From the NCBI GenBank assembly GCA_016795325.1, contig JAEUHY010000059.1:356424-420423 (forward strand): DNA of 64,000 nucleotides. The letters run 5' to 3'. The stretch comes from Planctomycetota bacterium. Lineage in GTDB: Bacteria > Planctomycetota > UBA1135 > GCA-002686595. The translations under genes and the position numbers were made by a program. The stretch's first letter is position 1. Each line of letters opens with the position of its first letter. Shown here piece after piece: positions 1 to 8,828 of this stretch. Under the pieces are notes generated by a model. It was not told where the DNA came from. It did no database searches and saw only the letters and a program-made list of their open reading frames with translations.

Positions 1-371
1 CGCGGCGGACCGCCTGACACGAGCAGCGGCAAGCCGCTCGCCCGCGAGAGGCGCGCTCCGTAGCGCAGGCGCTCGAGCGTGAGCGGCCCGCACGCCGCGC
101 CTCCGTACTCCGGCGCGTGCAACTGCGCATCGCCGGCGAGCACGACGATCGCGCCGCAGCCGTGGGTGAGCTCGCGCTCGTCGAGCGCTGGATGACGTTG
201 GAGCGCACCGAGCAGCAGCGCCGAACTCAACGGCAAGCTCGCCAACACGAGCAGCACCGTCGCCGAGACCAGCAGGATTCGCGCCGCGAGCGGCCTTCGC
301 TTGCGCAGCGCCCAACCCACGCCGCCGAGCACAAGCAGCGCGAGCGGCGGCATGAGGAAGGGCTCGAACAC
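1..371 (-). CDS. YdcF/ElyC-family (DUF218) membrane protein, 5' part only
   Basis: The gene runs off the left edge, so only about the first 123 residues are visible. They show two hydrophobic segments (PLALLVLGGVGWAL, then ILLVSATVLLVLASLPLSS) separated by basic residues. The start of a DUF218 domain follows: strand IVVLAGD, then TLERLRYGARLSRASGLPLL and VSGG. Proteins of this family are inner-membrane anchored with a DUF218 domain linked to cell-envelope or polysaccharide metabolism; the exact reaction is not established. I chose the GTG at 369-371 because it begins VFEPFLMPPL, as in family N-termini; an ATG lies seven codons further in. The usual VxGGG loop reads VLAGD here. Upstream lies a repeat-rich gap, then the porin on the same strand. 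Confidence 0.75.
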   Translation of the reverse strand, partial: MFEPFLMPPLALLVLGGVGWALRKRRPLAARILLVSATVLLVLASLPLSSALLLGALQRHPALDERELTHGCGAIVVLAGDAQLHAPEYGGAACGPLTLERLRYGARLSRASGLPLLVSGGPP

Positions 372-500
372 AGCGGCATCATGGCGTTGCGCTGGCCACC
401 CGCGCGAGAGGCAGGTTCGCGCGCGGCAGCGCGCTCGACCGCCCGCTTTCGCCAAGCGAAGGGGGCGTCGCCGCGCAGTCCGCCGGCGCCGCCCCCCCTG

Positions 501-576
501 GTTTGGATCGAGCCGCGCTCCGCGCGGCTCGTGGGTCAGTTTGGATCGAACCGCGCTCCGCGCGGCTCGCGCGTCA
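501..576. repeat. Tandem 38-bp duplication carrying a GC hairpin at the porin stop codon
   Basis: Two 38-bp units (501-538 and 539-576) differ at three positions. Each holds a hairpin with a 9-bp GAGCCGCGC/GCGCGGCTC stem around TCC; the second unit has one stem mismatch. Read on the minus strand, each unit begins with TGA, and the right-hand one supplies the porin stop codon. The hairpins lie directly after the porin and may act as stem-loop terminators or mRNA stabilisers, but no T-run follows. The rest of the gap up to position 372 shows nothing recognisable. Confidence 0.6.
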
Positions 577-1713
577 GAACGAGAACTGCGCGCCGATCGT
601 CAAGGTGCCCAGGTTGGCGAGCGGCGCGTTGCTGTTCGCGTCCGCATACTCCATGTGCCACTTCACATCGTGGCCCTCGAGGTAGTGCGTGAAGCCGAAG
701 CGGAACACGTCGGTGCCGTCGTCGCGGTCAAAGTTCTCGACTCGAGTTTGGATCGAGAACTCATCGGTGATCATCATCGCGCCGGTCAAGCCCCACGAGT
801 ACAGGTCGCCCAGTCCCGCGCCGTTGTCGACCAGCTCGCCGCTGAACCAGAACGGGCGCACCGAGACGTAGGCCTCGAGCGACTGCGCCGAGACGTCGTC
901 GGTTTCGGTGTCGAAGAAGGCCGCCGCAGCGAGGGTCACGGCGAGCTCCTCGGTGGCGTCGTACGGACCCTCGTTGATGTGCATCGCGCCGCGGGGGGCG
1001 CCCAGGTGCAGGAGGCCGCGACCGGTGATCGCGACGCTGCTGCCTTCGCGGTCGACGCCGTCTTGCACGCTGAGCCAACCCTCGAGGGGGCCCAGCCTCA
1101 CGTTCAGCGCGGCGCCTTCACTGAAGGCGTCCCAGTCCTCGCCGAGGAACGAACGTTCGAAGAACAGCAGCTGGTTGTCGTCCCACAGCGCCGTCTGCAC
1201 GAAGGGCGTGCGGATGCGGCCCGCTTGCACGCGGATGTTCTCGTTGAATTCGCGCGTGGCCACGATTTCGAACAGGCGCAACTCGTCGGCCGTGCCGGCC
1301 AATCCGAAGTAGCCCAGGCCCGTGTGCTCTTCGCCGCGCAAGCCAAAGCGCAGGTTCCAGCCTTCGATTTCGGCGTCGACCCACAGGCGCGCAGCGGTGA
1401 GCGAGAGTCCGACGAGATCGTTGTTGCTCTGCAGCGGACGTTCGGTGTCCGAGCCGACGACGCCGAACTTCAGATAACCGAGCACGTTGACGTTCCAGCC
1501 CGACTCGAACTCGCGCGCGAAGTCCTCGAGCTTGGCGTCCAACTCCCCAAGGCCCGACGTCGGCGCGGCGCTCTCACCGCCGCCTTGCTGCGCGCCTTCC
1601 TCTTTCGGCTTGGCCGCGTCCTGGCCCTGGCGGGCGTACAGGGAGGCCGTGTTGAGATCGTTCTGCGGTTCTTGCAGTGCGAGAGCGACGGCGGCGCAGG
1701 CGAGGATCGACAT
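574..1713 (-). CDS. Outer-membrane porin (phosphate-selective porin O/P-like)
   Basis: This 379-residue protein has a short signal peptide (MSILACAAVALALQ), a linker rich in Gln, Glu and Gly, and then alternating amphipathic strands typical of a 16-strand-type porin. Features resembling the OprO/OprP superfamily include RLWVDAEIEGWNLRFGLR, the segment QAGRIRTPF (the usual GRxxxPF turn), and an ending in a beta strand with terminal Phe (GAQFSF), the normal outer-membrane assembly signal. The start at 1713 was chosen because the open frame upstream to 1866 is Arg/Pro-rich and not signal-like. The gene is divergent from truD with about 195 bp between the starts. Substrate specificity cannot be read from the sequence. 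Confidence 0.75.
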   Translation of the reverse strand: MSILACAAVALALQEPQNDLNTASLYARQGQDAAKPKEEGAQQGGGESAAPTSGLGELDAKLEDFAREFESGWNVNVLGYLKFGVVGSDTERPLQSNNDLVGLSLTAARLWVDAEIEGWNLRFGLRGEEHTGLGYFGLAGTADELRLFEIVATREFNENIRVQAGRIRTPFVQTALWDDNQLLFFERSFLGEDWDAFSEGAALNVRLGPLEGWLSVQDGVDREGSSVAITGRGLLHLGAPRGAMHINEGPYDATEELAVTLAAAAFFDTETDDVSAQSLEAYVSVRPFWFSGELVDNGAGLGDLYSWGLTGAMMITDEFSIQTRVENFDRDDGTDVFRFGFTHYLEGHDVKWHMEYADANSNAPLANLGTLTIGAQFSF

Positions 1714-1907
1714 CGGGGGGGCAGAGGCAGTCGGGCGGGGAGGAGGGACGAGGTGGCGAGCGAGCACCGGTGGGCGCGCGCTGCCTCGTGCGGCGGCCGA
1801 GGATAGCCCGCTGCGCGAGGCCGCGCCAAGCCGTGTCCGGTCCGACGCCGAACGCCGGATTCGCAAGCGGCCTGCGACGGCGCGTGGGTTCGCCGTAGAC
1901 TCCGCCG

Positions 1908-3203
1908 ATGCACCTCGACGCCGCGCAGTCTCGGGCCTGGCCGTTCCTCTCGGCCGCGCCGCCGATTCCCGGACGTTTCAAGGCGCGCAACGAGGATTTC
2001 GTCGTCGACGAGCTGCCGGCCTACCCGCCGAGCGGGGAGGGTGAGCACTGGCTGGTGCGCATCCGCAAGCAGGGCCTGTCGACCCACGAGGCGGTGCGGC
2101 GCATCGCGCGCGCTCTCGGTGTTTCTCCGCCGCAAATCGGCGTGGCCGGACTGAAGGACGCCCAGGGCGTGACGACGCAGTGGCTCAGCCTGCAGGGCGT
2201 CGAACGCAGCCGCGTCGAGCAACTGCGCGAGCGCGGGATCGAAGTGCTCGAGATCGCCGCCCACAAGAACAAGCTGCGCATCGGCCACCTGCGCGGCAAT
2301 CGTTTCGCGATCAAGCTGCGCGACGTGCCGAGCGAGGCCGACGCGGCCGCCCGCGCGGTGTTCGACGAACTCGCGCGGCGCGGCGTGCCCAACTACTTTG
2401 GCGAGCAACGCTTCGGCGCGCGCGGCGACACGTGGCGCATCGGACGCGCGTTGTTGATGGGCGACCACGCTGAAGCGCTCGCGTGGTTGTGCGGGCGTCC
2501 GGGGCCGCACGATCACGGGGGCGTGCGGCGGGCGCGCGAGCTGTACGACGCCGGCGACTACGAACGCGCGGCGCAGGCTTGGCCCGGCGGCTTCCGCGTG
2601 TGCATCCGCGTGTGTCGAGCGCTGGTGAAGTCGCACGGCGACACGCGGCGCGCGCTGTACGCCGTCGAGCGCGACCTGCTGCGCTTCTACACCTCCTCGT
2701 ACCAGAGTTGGCTGTTCAACGCGGTGCTCGCCGAGCGCCTGACGAACTTCGATCGCGTCGAACTCGGTGACCTGGCGTGGTTGCACCGCAACGGCGCGGT
2801 GTTCTTGGTCAAGGATCTCGACGTGGATGCGCCGCGCGCCGCGAGCCTCGAGATTTCGGCCTCCGGGCCGCTGTTCGGTTCGCGCATGAGCGCGCCGCAG
2901 GGCGCACCGCTCGCCGTCGAGCAGCGCGTGCTCGAGCGCGAGGGCCACACGCTCGAGGTGTTCACTCGCCCCGGACGCCTGCAGTGGCAGGGCGGACGTC
3001 GACCACTGCGTTTCCCGCTCTACGAGTGCTCCTTCGAACGCGGCGAGGACGCGCACGGCGGTTTCCTCGAACTGCGCTTCAGCGCGCCGCCCGGCTGCTA
3101 CGCGACGAGCGTGCTGCGTGAGTTGTTCAAGCGCGACGACGTGGCGCTCGCCGCGACGGAACCCGCGGACGGCGAAGCCTCGGACGACAGCGCGGGCGGC
3201 TGA
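1908..3203 (+). CDS. truD: tRNA pseudouridine(13) synthase TruD
   Basis: TruD converts U13 of certain tRNAs to pseudouridine in the cytoplasm. The 431-residue product shows family motifs in order: FKARNEDFVVDE near the N-terminus, GLKDAQGVTTQW with the catalytic Asp at residue 84, KLRIGHLRGNRFAI, and NYFGEQRFG. The C-terminal half is the TRUD domain ending near LRELFK. E. coli TruD is about 350 residues; the extra length here is spread through the TRUD insertion and an acidic C-terminal tail. The gene stands alone on the plus strand, divergent from the porin. Confidence 0.93.
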   Translation: MHLDAAQSRAWPFLSAAPPIPGRFKARNEDFVVDELPAYPPSGEGEHWLVRIRKQGLSTHEAVRRIARALGVSPPQIGVAGLKDAQGVTTQWLSLQGVERSRVEQLRERGIEVLEIAAHKNKLRIGHLRGNRFAIKLRDVPSEADAAARAVFDELARRGVPNYFGEQRFGARGDTWRIGRALLMGDHAEALAWLCGRPGPHDHGGVRRARELYDAGDYERAAQAWPGGFRVCIRVCRALVKSHGDTRRALYAVERDLLRFYTSSYQSWLFNAVLAERLTNFDRVELGDLAWLHRNGAVFLVKDLDVDAPRAASLEISASGPLFGSRMSAPQGAPLAVEQRVLEREGHTLEVFTRPGRLQWQGGRRPLRFPLYECSFERGEDAHGGFLELRFSAPPGCYATSVLRELFKRDDVALAATEPADGEASDDSAGG

Positions 3204-3250
3204 ACGCCCGGACGGGCCGTTCGAAGTCGAGCCAGGCGGAGCGCTTTGCT

Positions 3251-3497
3251 CTAGCCCGACCTATTCATGTGCCCGCTACTGCAGACGCAGGATCATCCTG
3301 CCCTGCGGCGCTTTCTTCGACGTGCGGCGTCCTCAGCGACCCGACAGGTCGCTCCCGCCGCCGAGCATCCGAGGGGATGCTCGGCCACGTGCGCTGCGCG
3401 AACTGACGCGGGAACCCTTGGCGGCGCCCGCCGAAGAACCTCGCACGACAGGCGCTCTGACGTTTTCGCGACGCGGTTCATGAATAGGCCGGGCTAG
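3251..3497. repeat. 247-bp element bounded by 19-bp inverted repeats
   Basis: The gap between truD and the dinB-like gene (3204-3526) holds no convincing gene. It contains an element with terminal inverted repeats: CTAGCCCGACCTATTCATG at 3251-3269 and CATGAATAGGCCGGGCTAG at 3479-3497 match at 18 of 19 positions. Inside are at least two further hairpins, AGCGACC/GGTCGCT near 3337-3355 and CGAGCATCC/GGATGCTCG near 3361-3381. It could be a non-autonomous mobile element (MITE-like) or a structured RNA. No transposase or clear target-site duplication is visible. Confidence 0.6.
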
Positions 3498-3526
3498 CGC
3501 CCCGCTTCGTTCGTGCGCCGCGCGCT

Positions 3527-4198
3527 CTACGGCTTGCTCGGACGCGCTTCTTCGGCGCGCTTGCGCCAGTTCCACAGCTCGTAGCCCTGCGCCTGCGGCA
3601 GCGGCTTGCCCAAGAGGCGCGCGAGGATGCAGATCTGTCCGCGGTGGTGCGCTTCGTGCGCAATCGCGTAGCCGACAAAGCCCGCGACGTCGGGTTTGAA
3701 CTCGGCCATGTGCCCGCCGCCAGCGAGCGTTTCGCGCAGCAGCGCGGTGACTGCGGCGCAACTCGCAGTGAGCGCCGCGCGCGTCTCTTCGATGGTCGCG
3801 CTGTCGCGCTCGAGCTTGGCCGGGGCGTTGGACTCGTCGGCCCGGCGCGCGAGCCACAGGCGCCGCACGTTGTGGATGTGCGCGAAAACGCCGCGGATCA
3901 CGCGGCCTTTGCCGACCGGCGCCTCGAGATCCCAGATCTCCGGCGCGAGTTGCTCGAGCAGGTATTGGTTGATGCGCTCGTTCGTCTCGAACGCGTGCAC
4001 GAGCGCGTCAGCCAGATCGACGGGTTGTTTGCCGCGGCCGCGAGCGGGCTTGGGTGCGGCGGCGGCCGGAGCCGCCTGAGCTTCCGCTGCCGGCGTCTCG
4101 GCGAGCGCCGCGGCGGGTTGTGCGACCTTCGGTGCGGCGGCGCGTTTGCTCGGACGCTTCGGCTTCTCGTCGGCGGACTTGGATTTGGAGGCGCTCAT
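3527..4198 (-). CDS. DinB-family four-helix-bundle protein
   Basis: The product has 223 residues. Residues 1-58 are a low-complexity Lys/Ala/Pro-rich tail; residues 60-223 match the DinB/YfiT-like fold. Candidate metal-ligand histidines lie in HIHNVRRLW (His107, His109) and HEAHHRGQI (His181, His184, His185), the usual arrangement for this superfamily. Several DinB relatives are metal-dependent thiol S-transferases, but the substrate here is unknown. The start at 4198 was preferred because the upstream extension reads across the divergent lipoprotein gene's promoter region and coding sequence. The basic N-terminal tail is unusual for the family. Confidence 0.72.
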   Translation of the reverse strand: MSASKSKSADEKPKRPSKRAAAPKVAQPAAALAETPAAEAQAAPAAAAPKPARGRGKQPVDLADALVHAFETNERINQYLLEQLAPEIWDLEAPVGKGRVIRGVFAHIHNVRRLWLARRADESNAPAKLERDSATIEETRAALTASCAAVTALLRETLAGGGHMAEFKPDVAGFVGYAIAHEAHHRGQICILARLLGKPLPQAQGYELWNWRKRAEEARPSKP

Positions 4199-4382
4199 GG
4201 GGGGGTGCGGACAGACGTGCGGCGTGCGGCCAAGAAATCGAGCGCAGAGGCTAGGACGCGCCGGCCGCGCGCGCACGTGTCGGCAGCTGGTGAAGGGCCC
4301 GAAACCTGGCTGAATTCTCGTCTCTGAGCGCTGCGCCCGGCCGCAACTCAAGGGACGGTACGACGCGTTCGATGCCCCGGAC

Positions 4383-5159
4383 ATGCCCAACTCGCACCAG
4401 CCTCGCCCGTCGTTTTCTCGCTGTTCGTTCGTGGCGCGCGTGACGCTCGCCGCTGGGCTGGCGCTGAGCGCCGCCAGTTGCTCCGCGCCGCGCCAAGCTC
4501 CGGATTGGCTGACCCAAGCGAGTGCGACGCCCGCGTCCTTCGTCTCGCGCACGCCCGACGACGCGCCGCCGGCCCACTTTGCCAAGCGCGGCTTCTACCT
4601 CGGCGCCCTGGCCGCCGCGGCGACGCTCTCGGACAGCGACTTCGACGGGCAGAGCGGTCTGATCGACCCGGTCAACAACAACCAGTTCATCCTGCCCAAG
4701 CTCGATCCGGGTTTCGGCTGGGGCGCCGCGGTGGGCTACCGCGGGCGCGAGAACTCGGTGCAGTTCTCCTACAACACCACGGACCACGACGACGAGTTCG
4801 CGAACAACTCGCTCGAGAGTTCGATCAGCACCTACAGCCTCGACTTCAAGCACCACTGGAACGTCGACGGTGCGTTGCAGCCGTTCCTGCTGGTCGGACT
4901 CTCGGTTCCGCGCATCCGCATCACCGATGGCGTGTCCAACGGCGGAAACGTAGGCGACGCTGTGTACCAGGGACTCGGCGCGAATTTCGGCGGCGGCGCC
5001 GCGCTGTACCTCACTCCCGCGATCGCCCTGTTCGGCGAGGGCTACTACCGCTGGGCCTACATCGAGGATGCGCGTGGGCTCGGTACGCGCCGCGACATCG
5101 ACCAGCGGCTCGACGGTTCGGGACTGGGTTTGCGCGCCGGGATTTCGTTCACCTTCTGA
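4383..5159 (+). CDS. Outer-membrane beta-barrel lipoprotein, function unknown
   Basis: The 258-residue protein begins with a signal sequence whose lipobox (LSAASC, Cys33) predicts lipidation. From about residue 67 it forms repeated beta strands with aromatic girdles (GFYLGALAAAATLSD, WGAAVGYRGR, ALYLTPAIALFGEGYY), ending in Phe (AGISFTF). This is the pattern of an 8-stranded OmpA/OmpW-like outer-membrane barrel. A lipidated barrel is somewhat unusual; the long N-terminus suggests another Met or a different processing site is possible. No specific family was recognised. It is divergent from the dinB-like gene. Confidence 0.65.
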   Translation: MPNSHQPRPSFSRCSFVARVTLAAGLALSAASCSAPRQAPDWLTQASATPASFVSRTPDDAPPAHFAKRGFYLGALAAAATLSDSDFDGQSGLIDPVNNNQFILPKLDPGFGWGAAVGYRGRENSVQFSYNTTDHDDEFANNSLESSISTYSLDFKHHWNVDGALQPFLLVGLSVPRIRITDGVSNGGNVGDAVYQGLGANFGGGAALYLTPAIALFGEGYYRWAYIEDARGLGTRRDIDQRLDGSGLGLRAGISFTF

Positions 5160-5191
5160 CGCCGACGCGCGGCGTTCGCGAGCGCCGCCGA

Positions 5192-5208
5192 GCGTAGTCG
5201 GACTACGC
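5192..5208. terminator. Hairpin after the beta-barrel gene
   Basis: GCGTAGTC-G-GACTACGC is a perfect 8-bp stem 33 bp after the upstream stop codon, followed by ACTTTG. It sits in the 156-bp gap before the cytochrome oxidase operon. Its position suits a weak terminator, but the T-run is poor. Confidence 0.35.
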
Positions 5209-5315
5209 ACTTTGACGTGCCGAGCGTACGTCCCTCGGCCCTTCGTATTTGCGGTTGCAGCGCATCTAGCTTGGCGCCCCTGCGCGTGGGAGTCCCCCGC
5301 GCGGCCCCAAACTCG

Positions 5316-6371
5316 ATGCAAGCACCCCCTCGACTTCGCAGGGCTTCGCAGGCGCGCTCCAGGCGCGGCGGAGCAGGATTCTCGGCGCTTTTGTGGCTCT
5401 TCGGCATCGCGGTCGTCGCGCTGCCGTTCCTGCGCGAGCGCGACAACATCGGCAGCTACGAAGGCGACTTCGGTCGGACCTCGGAGAAGGACGTGCCCTT
5501 CGCCGACGCCCAGGCCGCCGTCGAGGAACTCGTCCCCGGTGTGACGGCGCTGATCGCGAAGTCCTCCGACGAGTACTTCGGACTCCAGTCTCCGTGGTTG
5601 CGCGACTCGGGCGCGGTGGACTTCTTCCGCATCCCGAGCGGGCGCCAGAACTACGAAATCCACTGCGTCGGTTGCCACGCCGCGACTGGCGACGGCGGCG
5701 GACCCGCGGCGCGCTTCCTCAGCCCGCGCCCGCGCAATTTCCGGCGCGGACTGTTCAAGTTCACGAGCACCGACGCAGCGTCGCGGCCGCAGCGCCGCGA
5801 TCTGTTCCAGACCATCACGCGCGGACTGGCGGGGAGTTCGATGCCCGAGTTCCGGCTGGTCAACGAAGAGAAGCGCTGGGACCTGGTCGAGTACGTGCGC
5901 TGGCTGTCGATGAAGGGCGAGTTCGAGCAGATGATGCTCGCCGACGCCGAGGACAACGAAGAACTGCCGGACGCCGCCGAGATCGCGGACATCGTGATCA
6001 AGCGCTGGCACCCCGCGAACCTGCGCACGATCTACCCGGGTATCCCCGAGACGGCGTACGACCAGGCTTCGATCGACCGCGGTCGCGCCCTGTTCAACGA
6101 TTCGAACAAGGGCAGCTGCTACACCTGCCACGGGCCCGCGGGGCGCGGCGATGGGCAGACCGCGGACGCGTACAAGGACGACTGGGGTTATCCCATTCGC
6201 CCGCGTGATTTGACGGCCGGCACGTTCCGCGCCGGCTCGGAAGGCGCAGACCTCTACCGCACGATCGCCGCCGGCATCAAGGGCACTCCGATGGGGTCGT
6301 TCGAAGGCGCGCTGTCGCCCGCAGAGATCTGGGACCTCGTCCACTTCATCCAGTCGCTCTCCAAGAGGTAA
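5316..6371 (+). CDS. Membrane-anchored diheme cytochrome c of the cbb3 oxidase (CcoP role)
   Basis: The 351-residue protein has one N-terminal membrane anchor (about residues 22-39) and two periplasmic c-type heme domains. These are CVGCH at 117-121 with likely axial Met176 (SSMPEF), and CYTCH at 268-272 with likely Met326 (GTPMGS). It is the first gene of a cbb3-type operon, 6 bp before ccoN. The operon lacks a canonical CcoP, so this protein probably supplies the diheme electron-entry subunit (inference). The ATG at 5316 was preferred over the frame's earlier start at 5217 because it places the anchor near the N-terminus. The two heme domains are separated by a long acidic linker (about 205-225). 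Confidence 0.85.
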   Translation: MQAPPRLRRASQARSRRGGAGFSALLWLFGIAVVALPFLRERDNIGSYEGDFGRTSEKDVPFADAQAAVEELVPGVTALIAKSSDEYFGLQSPWLRDSGAVDFFRIPSGRQNYEIHCVGCHAATGDGGGPAARFLSPRPRNFRRGLFKFTSTDAASRPQRRDLFQTITRGLAGSSMPEFRLVNEEKRWDLVEYVRWLSMKGEFEQMMLADAEDNEELPDAAEIADIVIKRWHPANLRTIYPGIPETAYDQASIDRGRALFNDSNKGSCYTCHGPAGRGDGQTADAYKDDWGYPIRPRDLTAGTFRAGSEGADLYRTIAAGIKGTPMGSFEGALSPAEIWDLVHFIQSLSKR

Positions 6372-6377
6372 TTCACC

Positions 6378-7823
6378 GTGAGTGCAACCGCTGCCATCGC
6401 CGGCGTTCACGGCGAATCCCTGGTCAACTACAAGCTCATCAAGTCGCACCTGTTCGCAGGCGCGTTGTTCCTGACGGTCAGCATGGTCGCTGGCTACCTC
6501 TACTCGCTGCAGTTCCTCGGCTTTTATCCGCTGCAGGACAGCTGGACGCACTCGCCAGGTCACTTCCGCCTGCTGCACACCAACATGGTGGCGTACGGCT
6601 GGCTCGTGAACGGCTTCACGGCGATGCTGTACTACGTCGTACCGCGGCTCACAGGAAAGAAGGTGCTGAGCGACAAACTCGGCGTCCTGATCTTCTGGGC
6701 TTGGCAGTTGATCATGGTGCTCGCCATCGGCGGGTACATGACCGACAAGGCGCAGGCGATCGAATGGGGCGAGACGCCGACCGGTTTCCGGCCGGGGACG
6801 TTCGAGCTGAACTACGTGCCGGTCGACGCCCTCGTCGTCGTCGGCGCGGTGCTCGTGATCCTTCAGTTCATGACGCCGCTGTTCCAGGCGCGCGAGCAGC
6901 GTTTCTACGTCACGCTCTGGTACATCACCGCCGGTCTGGTGTGGCTCGCGCTCACCTATTTGATGGGCAACATCATGCCGGAGTGGATGCTGCCGGGCGC
7001 AGCTGGCGCGGCGGTCACCGGCCTGTTCATCCACGACCTCGTCGGTCTGTACGTGACGCCGATGGGCTGGGGGATGATGTACTTCTTCGTCCCGCTGATC
7101 CTGCGCAAGCCGATCTGGAGCCACTCGCTCTCGGTGATCGGCTTCTGGGCGCTGGCGTTCTTCTACCCGCTCGGCGGCGTGCACCACTTCCTGATCTCGC
7201 CGATTCCCGACTACGTCGAGTTCGGCGCGATCACGACCACGATTGCGATCGAAGTCGTCGTGACGACCGTCGTCGTGAACTTCTTCATGACGCTGCGCGG
7301 CAAGTGGAGCGCGCTGCGCAGCAGCATGGCGATCCGCTGGTTCTACGTCGGCGCGGTGTTCTACTTCATCACCTGCTTCCAGTGCGCCTTCCAGGTCACG
7401 TGGATGTTCCAGAAGGTGATCCACTTCACCGACTGGGTCGTCGGTCACGCGCACTTGATCATGTTCGGCGTGTTCACGTTCTGGCTGTTCGGCGTGATCG
7501 AGTGGCTCTGGCCGCGCGTCTGCCGCCGCAACTGGTACTCGCAGTCCCTGCGTGGTTGGCACTTCTGGTTGTGGTCGGTGGGCGTGCTGATCATGTTCTT
7601 CGATCTCATGATCGCCGGCCTGGTCCACGGCTTCATGCAACGTGACCTCAACGACTGGTCCGACATCCTGCGCACCGCGGAGCCCTTCTGGTGGGTGCGC
7701 ACGTTCTCGGGCGCGATGATCTTGGCCGGCCTTTTCTGCGTCATCTACAACATGTACATGACCGCCAAGGCTGGCGAGGCGTACGAAGAAGAGAAGCACC
7801 TCATTCCGCTCAACGCGGATTGA
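6378..7823 (+). CDS. ccoN: cbb3-type cytochrome c oxidase subunit I (CcoN)
   Basis: CcoN is the catalytic subunit that reduces O2 and pumps protons in the inner membrane. The 481 residues contain about 12 membrane helices. Visible ligands and motifs are HFRLLHTNMVAYGW (low-spin heme b ligand), FIHDLVGLYVTPMGW (CuB His helix), FFYPLGGVHHFL (the helix carrying the Tyr cross-link and the His pair), and VVGHAHLIMFG (heme ligands). The GTG start is preceded by AAGAGG at a good distance. No CcoO fusion is present; ccoO follows 21 bp later. Confidence 0.93.
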   Translation: MSATAAIAGVHGESLVNYKLIKSHLFAGALFLTVSMVAGYLYSLQFLGFYPLQDSWTHSPGHFRLLHTNMVAYGWLVNGFTAMLYYVVPRLTGKKVLSDKLGVLIFWAWQLIMVLAIGGYMTDKAQAIEWGETPTGFRPGTFELNYVPVDALVVVGAVLVILQFMTPLFQAREQRFYVTLWYITAGLVWLALTYLMGNIMPEWMLPGAAGAAVTGLFIHDLVGLYVTPMGWGMMYFFVPLILRKPIWSHSLSVIGFWALAFFYPLGGVHHFLISPIPDYVEFGAITTTIAIEVVVTTVVVNFFMTLRGKWSALRSSMAIRWFYVGAVFYFITCFQCAFQVTWMFQKVIHFTDWVVGHAHLIMFGVFTFWLFGVIEWLWPRVCRRNWYSQSLRGWHFWLWSVGVLIMFFDLMIAGLVHGFMQRDLNDWSDILRTAEPFWWVRTFSGAMILAGLFCVIYNMYMTAKAGEAYEEEKHLIPLNAD

Positions 7824-7844
7824 TGCAGGGCAGGAACAACAACC

Positions 7845-8471
7845 ATGGAACGTTTCTCAACTCTCGTGTTCGTGGCGGGCATCGGCTGCTTTGCGATCGC
7901 CTTCCTGCTTTCGATGATCTTTCCGTGGATGAGCCTCTACGGCTATCACGGCATGGATTACCAGACGCTCGAGCAGCTGGCCGAGAAGCCCAGCCGCGAG
8001 TTCGTCGAACTCTCGCAGAAGTTCCCTGAGAGCTTCCGCGAGCACTACGGCGAGGTTTCGCAGGCCAGCTACGCCGAGGCTTTGCAGCGCGGTCGCGACG
8101 TCTACGTCGGCCAGGCGTGCTGGCACTGCCACAGCCAGTACGTGCGCGTCGTTTCGAACGAGCACGTGCGATGGGGTGCGCCTTCGTCCGCCCAGGAGTA
8201 CCAGAATGCGCTCAACCAACCGCATCTGTGGGGCACGCGTCGCGTCGGCCCTGACCTGGCGCGAACCGGCGGCAAGAAGTCGAACGATTGGCACATCGCG
8301 CACTTCATCAACCCCAAGAGCGTGGTTCCGCACTCGGTCATGCCGCCCTACCCGTTCTACTTCGACGAGAAGGGCGTGCCCGGCAAGGACGGGATCGCGC
8401 TGATCACGTACCTGCAGTGGCTCGGCACCGTGCAGGCCGGCATCCCGGTCGCGGACCGCATCACTCCCTGA
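7845..8471 (+). CDS. ccoO: cbb3-type cytochrome c oxidase monoheme subunit (CcoO)
   Basis: CcoO is the membrane-anchored monoheme cytochrome that passes electrons to CcoN. The 208 residues start with one membrane helix (about 6-28), then a periplasmic domain with heme motif CWHCH (92-96) in the family context CWHCHSQYVRVV, and the axial-Met segment SVMPPYPF. The stretch HLWGTRRVGPDLARTGG is also typical of CcoO. It lies between ccoN and two small membrane genes in one operon. Confidence 0.92.
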   Translation: MERFSTLVFVAGIGCFAIAFLLSMIFPWMSLYGYHGMDYQTLEQLAEKPSREFVELSQKFPESFREHYGEVSQASYAEALQRGRDVYVGQACWHCHSQYVRVVSNEHVRWGAPSSAQEYQNALNQPHLWGTRRVGPDLARTGGKKSNDWHIAHFINPKSVVPHSVMPPYPFYFDEKGVPGKDGIALITYLQWLGTVQAGIPVADRITP

Positions 8472-8504
8472 GCGCCTCGAGCGAATCCCACAGCGAGCCC
8501 CTCC

Positions 8505-8828
8505 ATGGCCAATCCCCAACGCACTGAGCGCTTTCGCTGGCACGCGACGCACGTCTTCTTCACGACGGTGTGCCTGATCGCGGGCTGCATGTTCTTCTTC
8601 AAGCTGCACGAGTTCCTGAGGACGATCAAGAAGGACGAGCTCGCAGGCTTCGCCTTCGATCCGATCCTCACCTATGGATTCGTTGCGCTCGGCTTCTTCT
8701 TCCTGCTGGTGTGGGCCTTCCTCACCGGGCAGTTCAAGGACATCGAGAAGACCAAGCACGAAATGATCGAACGTGTGCTCCAGCAGGAGCGCGATGAAGG
8801 CCTCCAGATCCGCGAGGAAATCCTGTGA
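8505..8828 (+). CDS. Small two-helix membrane protein of the cbb3 operon
   Basis: The 107-residue protein has two membrane helices (about 16-36 and 52-73) and a charged, probably coiled C-terminal tail (QFKDIEKTKHEMIERVLQQE). Its place after ccoO suggests an accessory or assembly subunit in the position where many operons carry ccoQ, but I see no specific CcoQ motif. Its stop codon overlaps the GTG start of the next gene (GTGA), so the two are translationally coupled. Confidence 0.7.
   Translation: MANPQRTERFRWHATHVFFTTVCLIAGCMFFFKLHEFLRTIKKDELAGFAFDPILTYGFVALGFFFLLVWAFLTGQFKDIEKTKHEMIERVLQQERDEGLQIREEIL

Noticed and set aside
4251..7799. A 1182-codon open frame on the minus strand
   Set aside because: It lies antisense to the lipoprotein, cytochrome c and ccoN genes, which have clear homology. 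High GC creates long stop-free antisense frames; the translation is His/Arg/Asp-rich without any recognisable motif.
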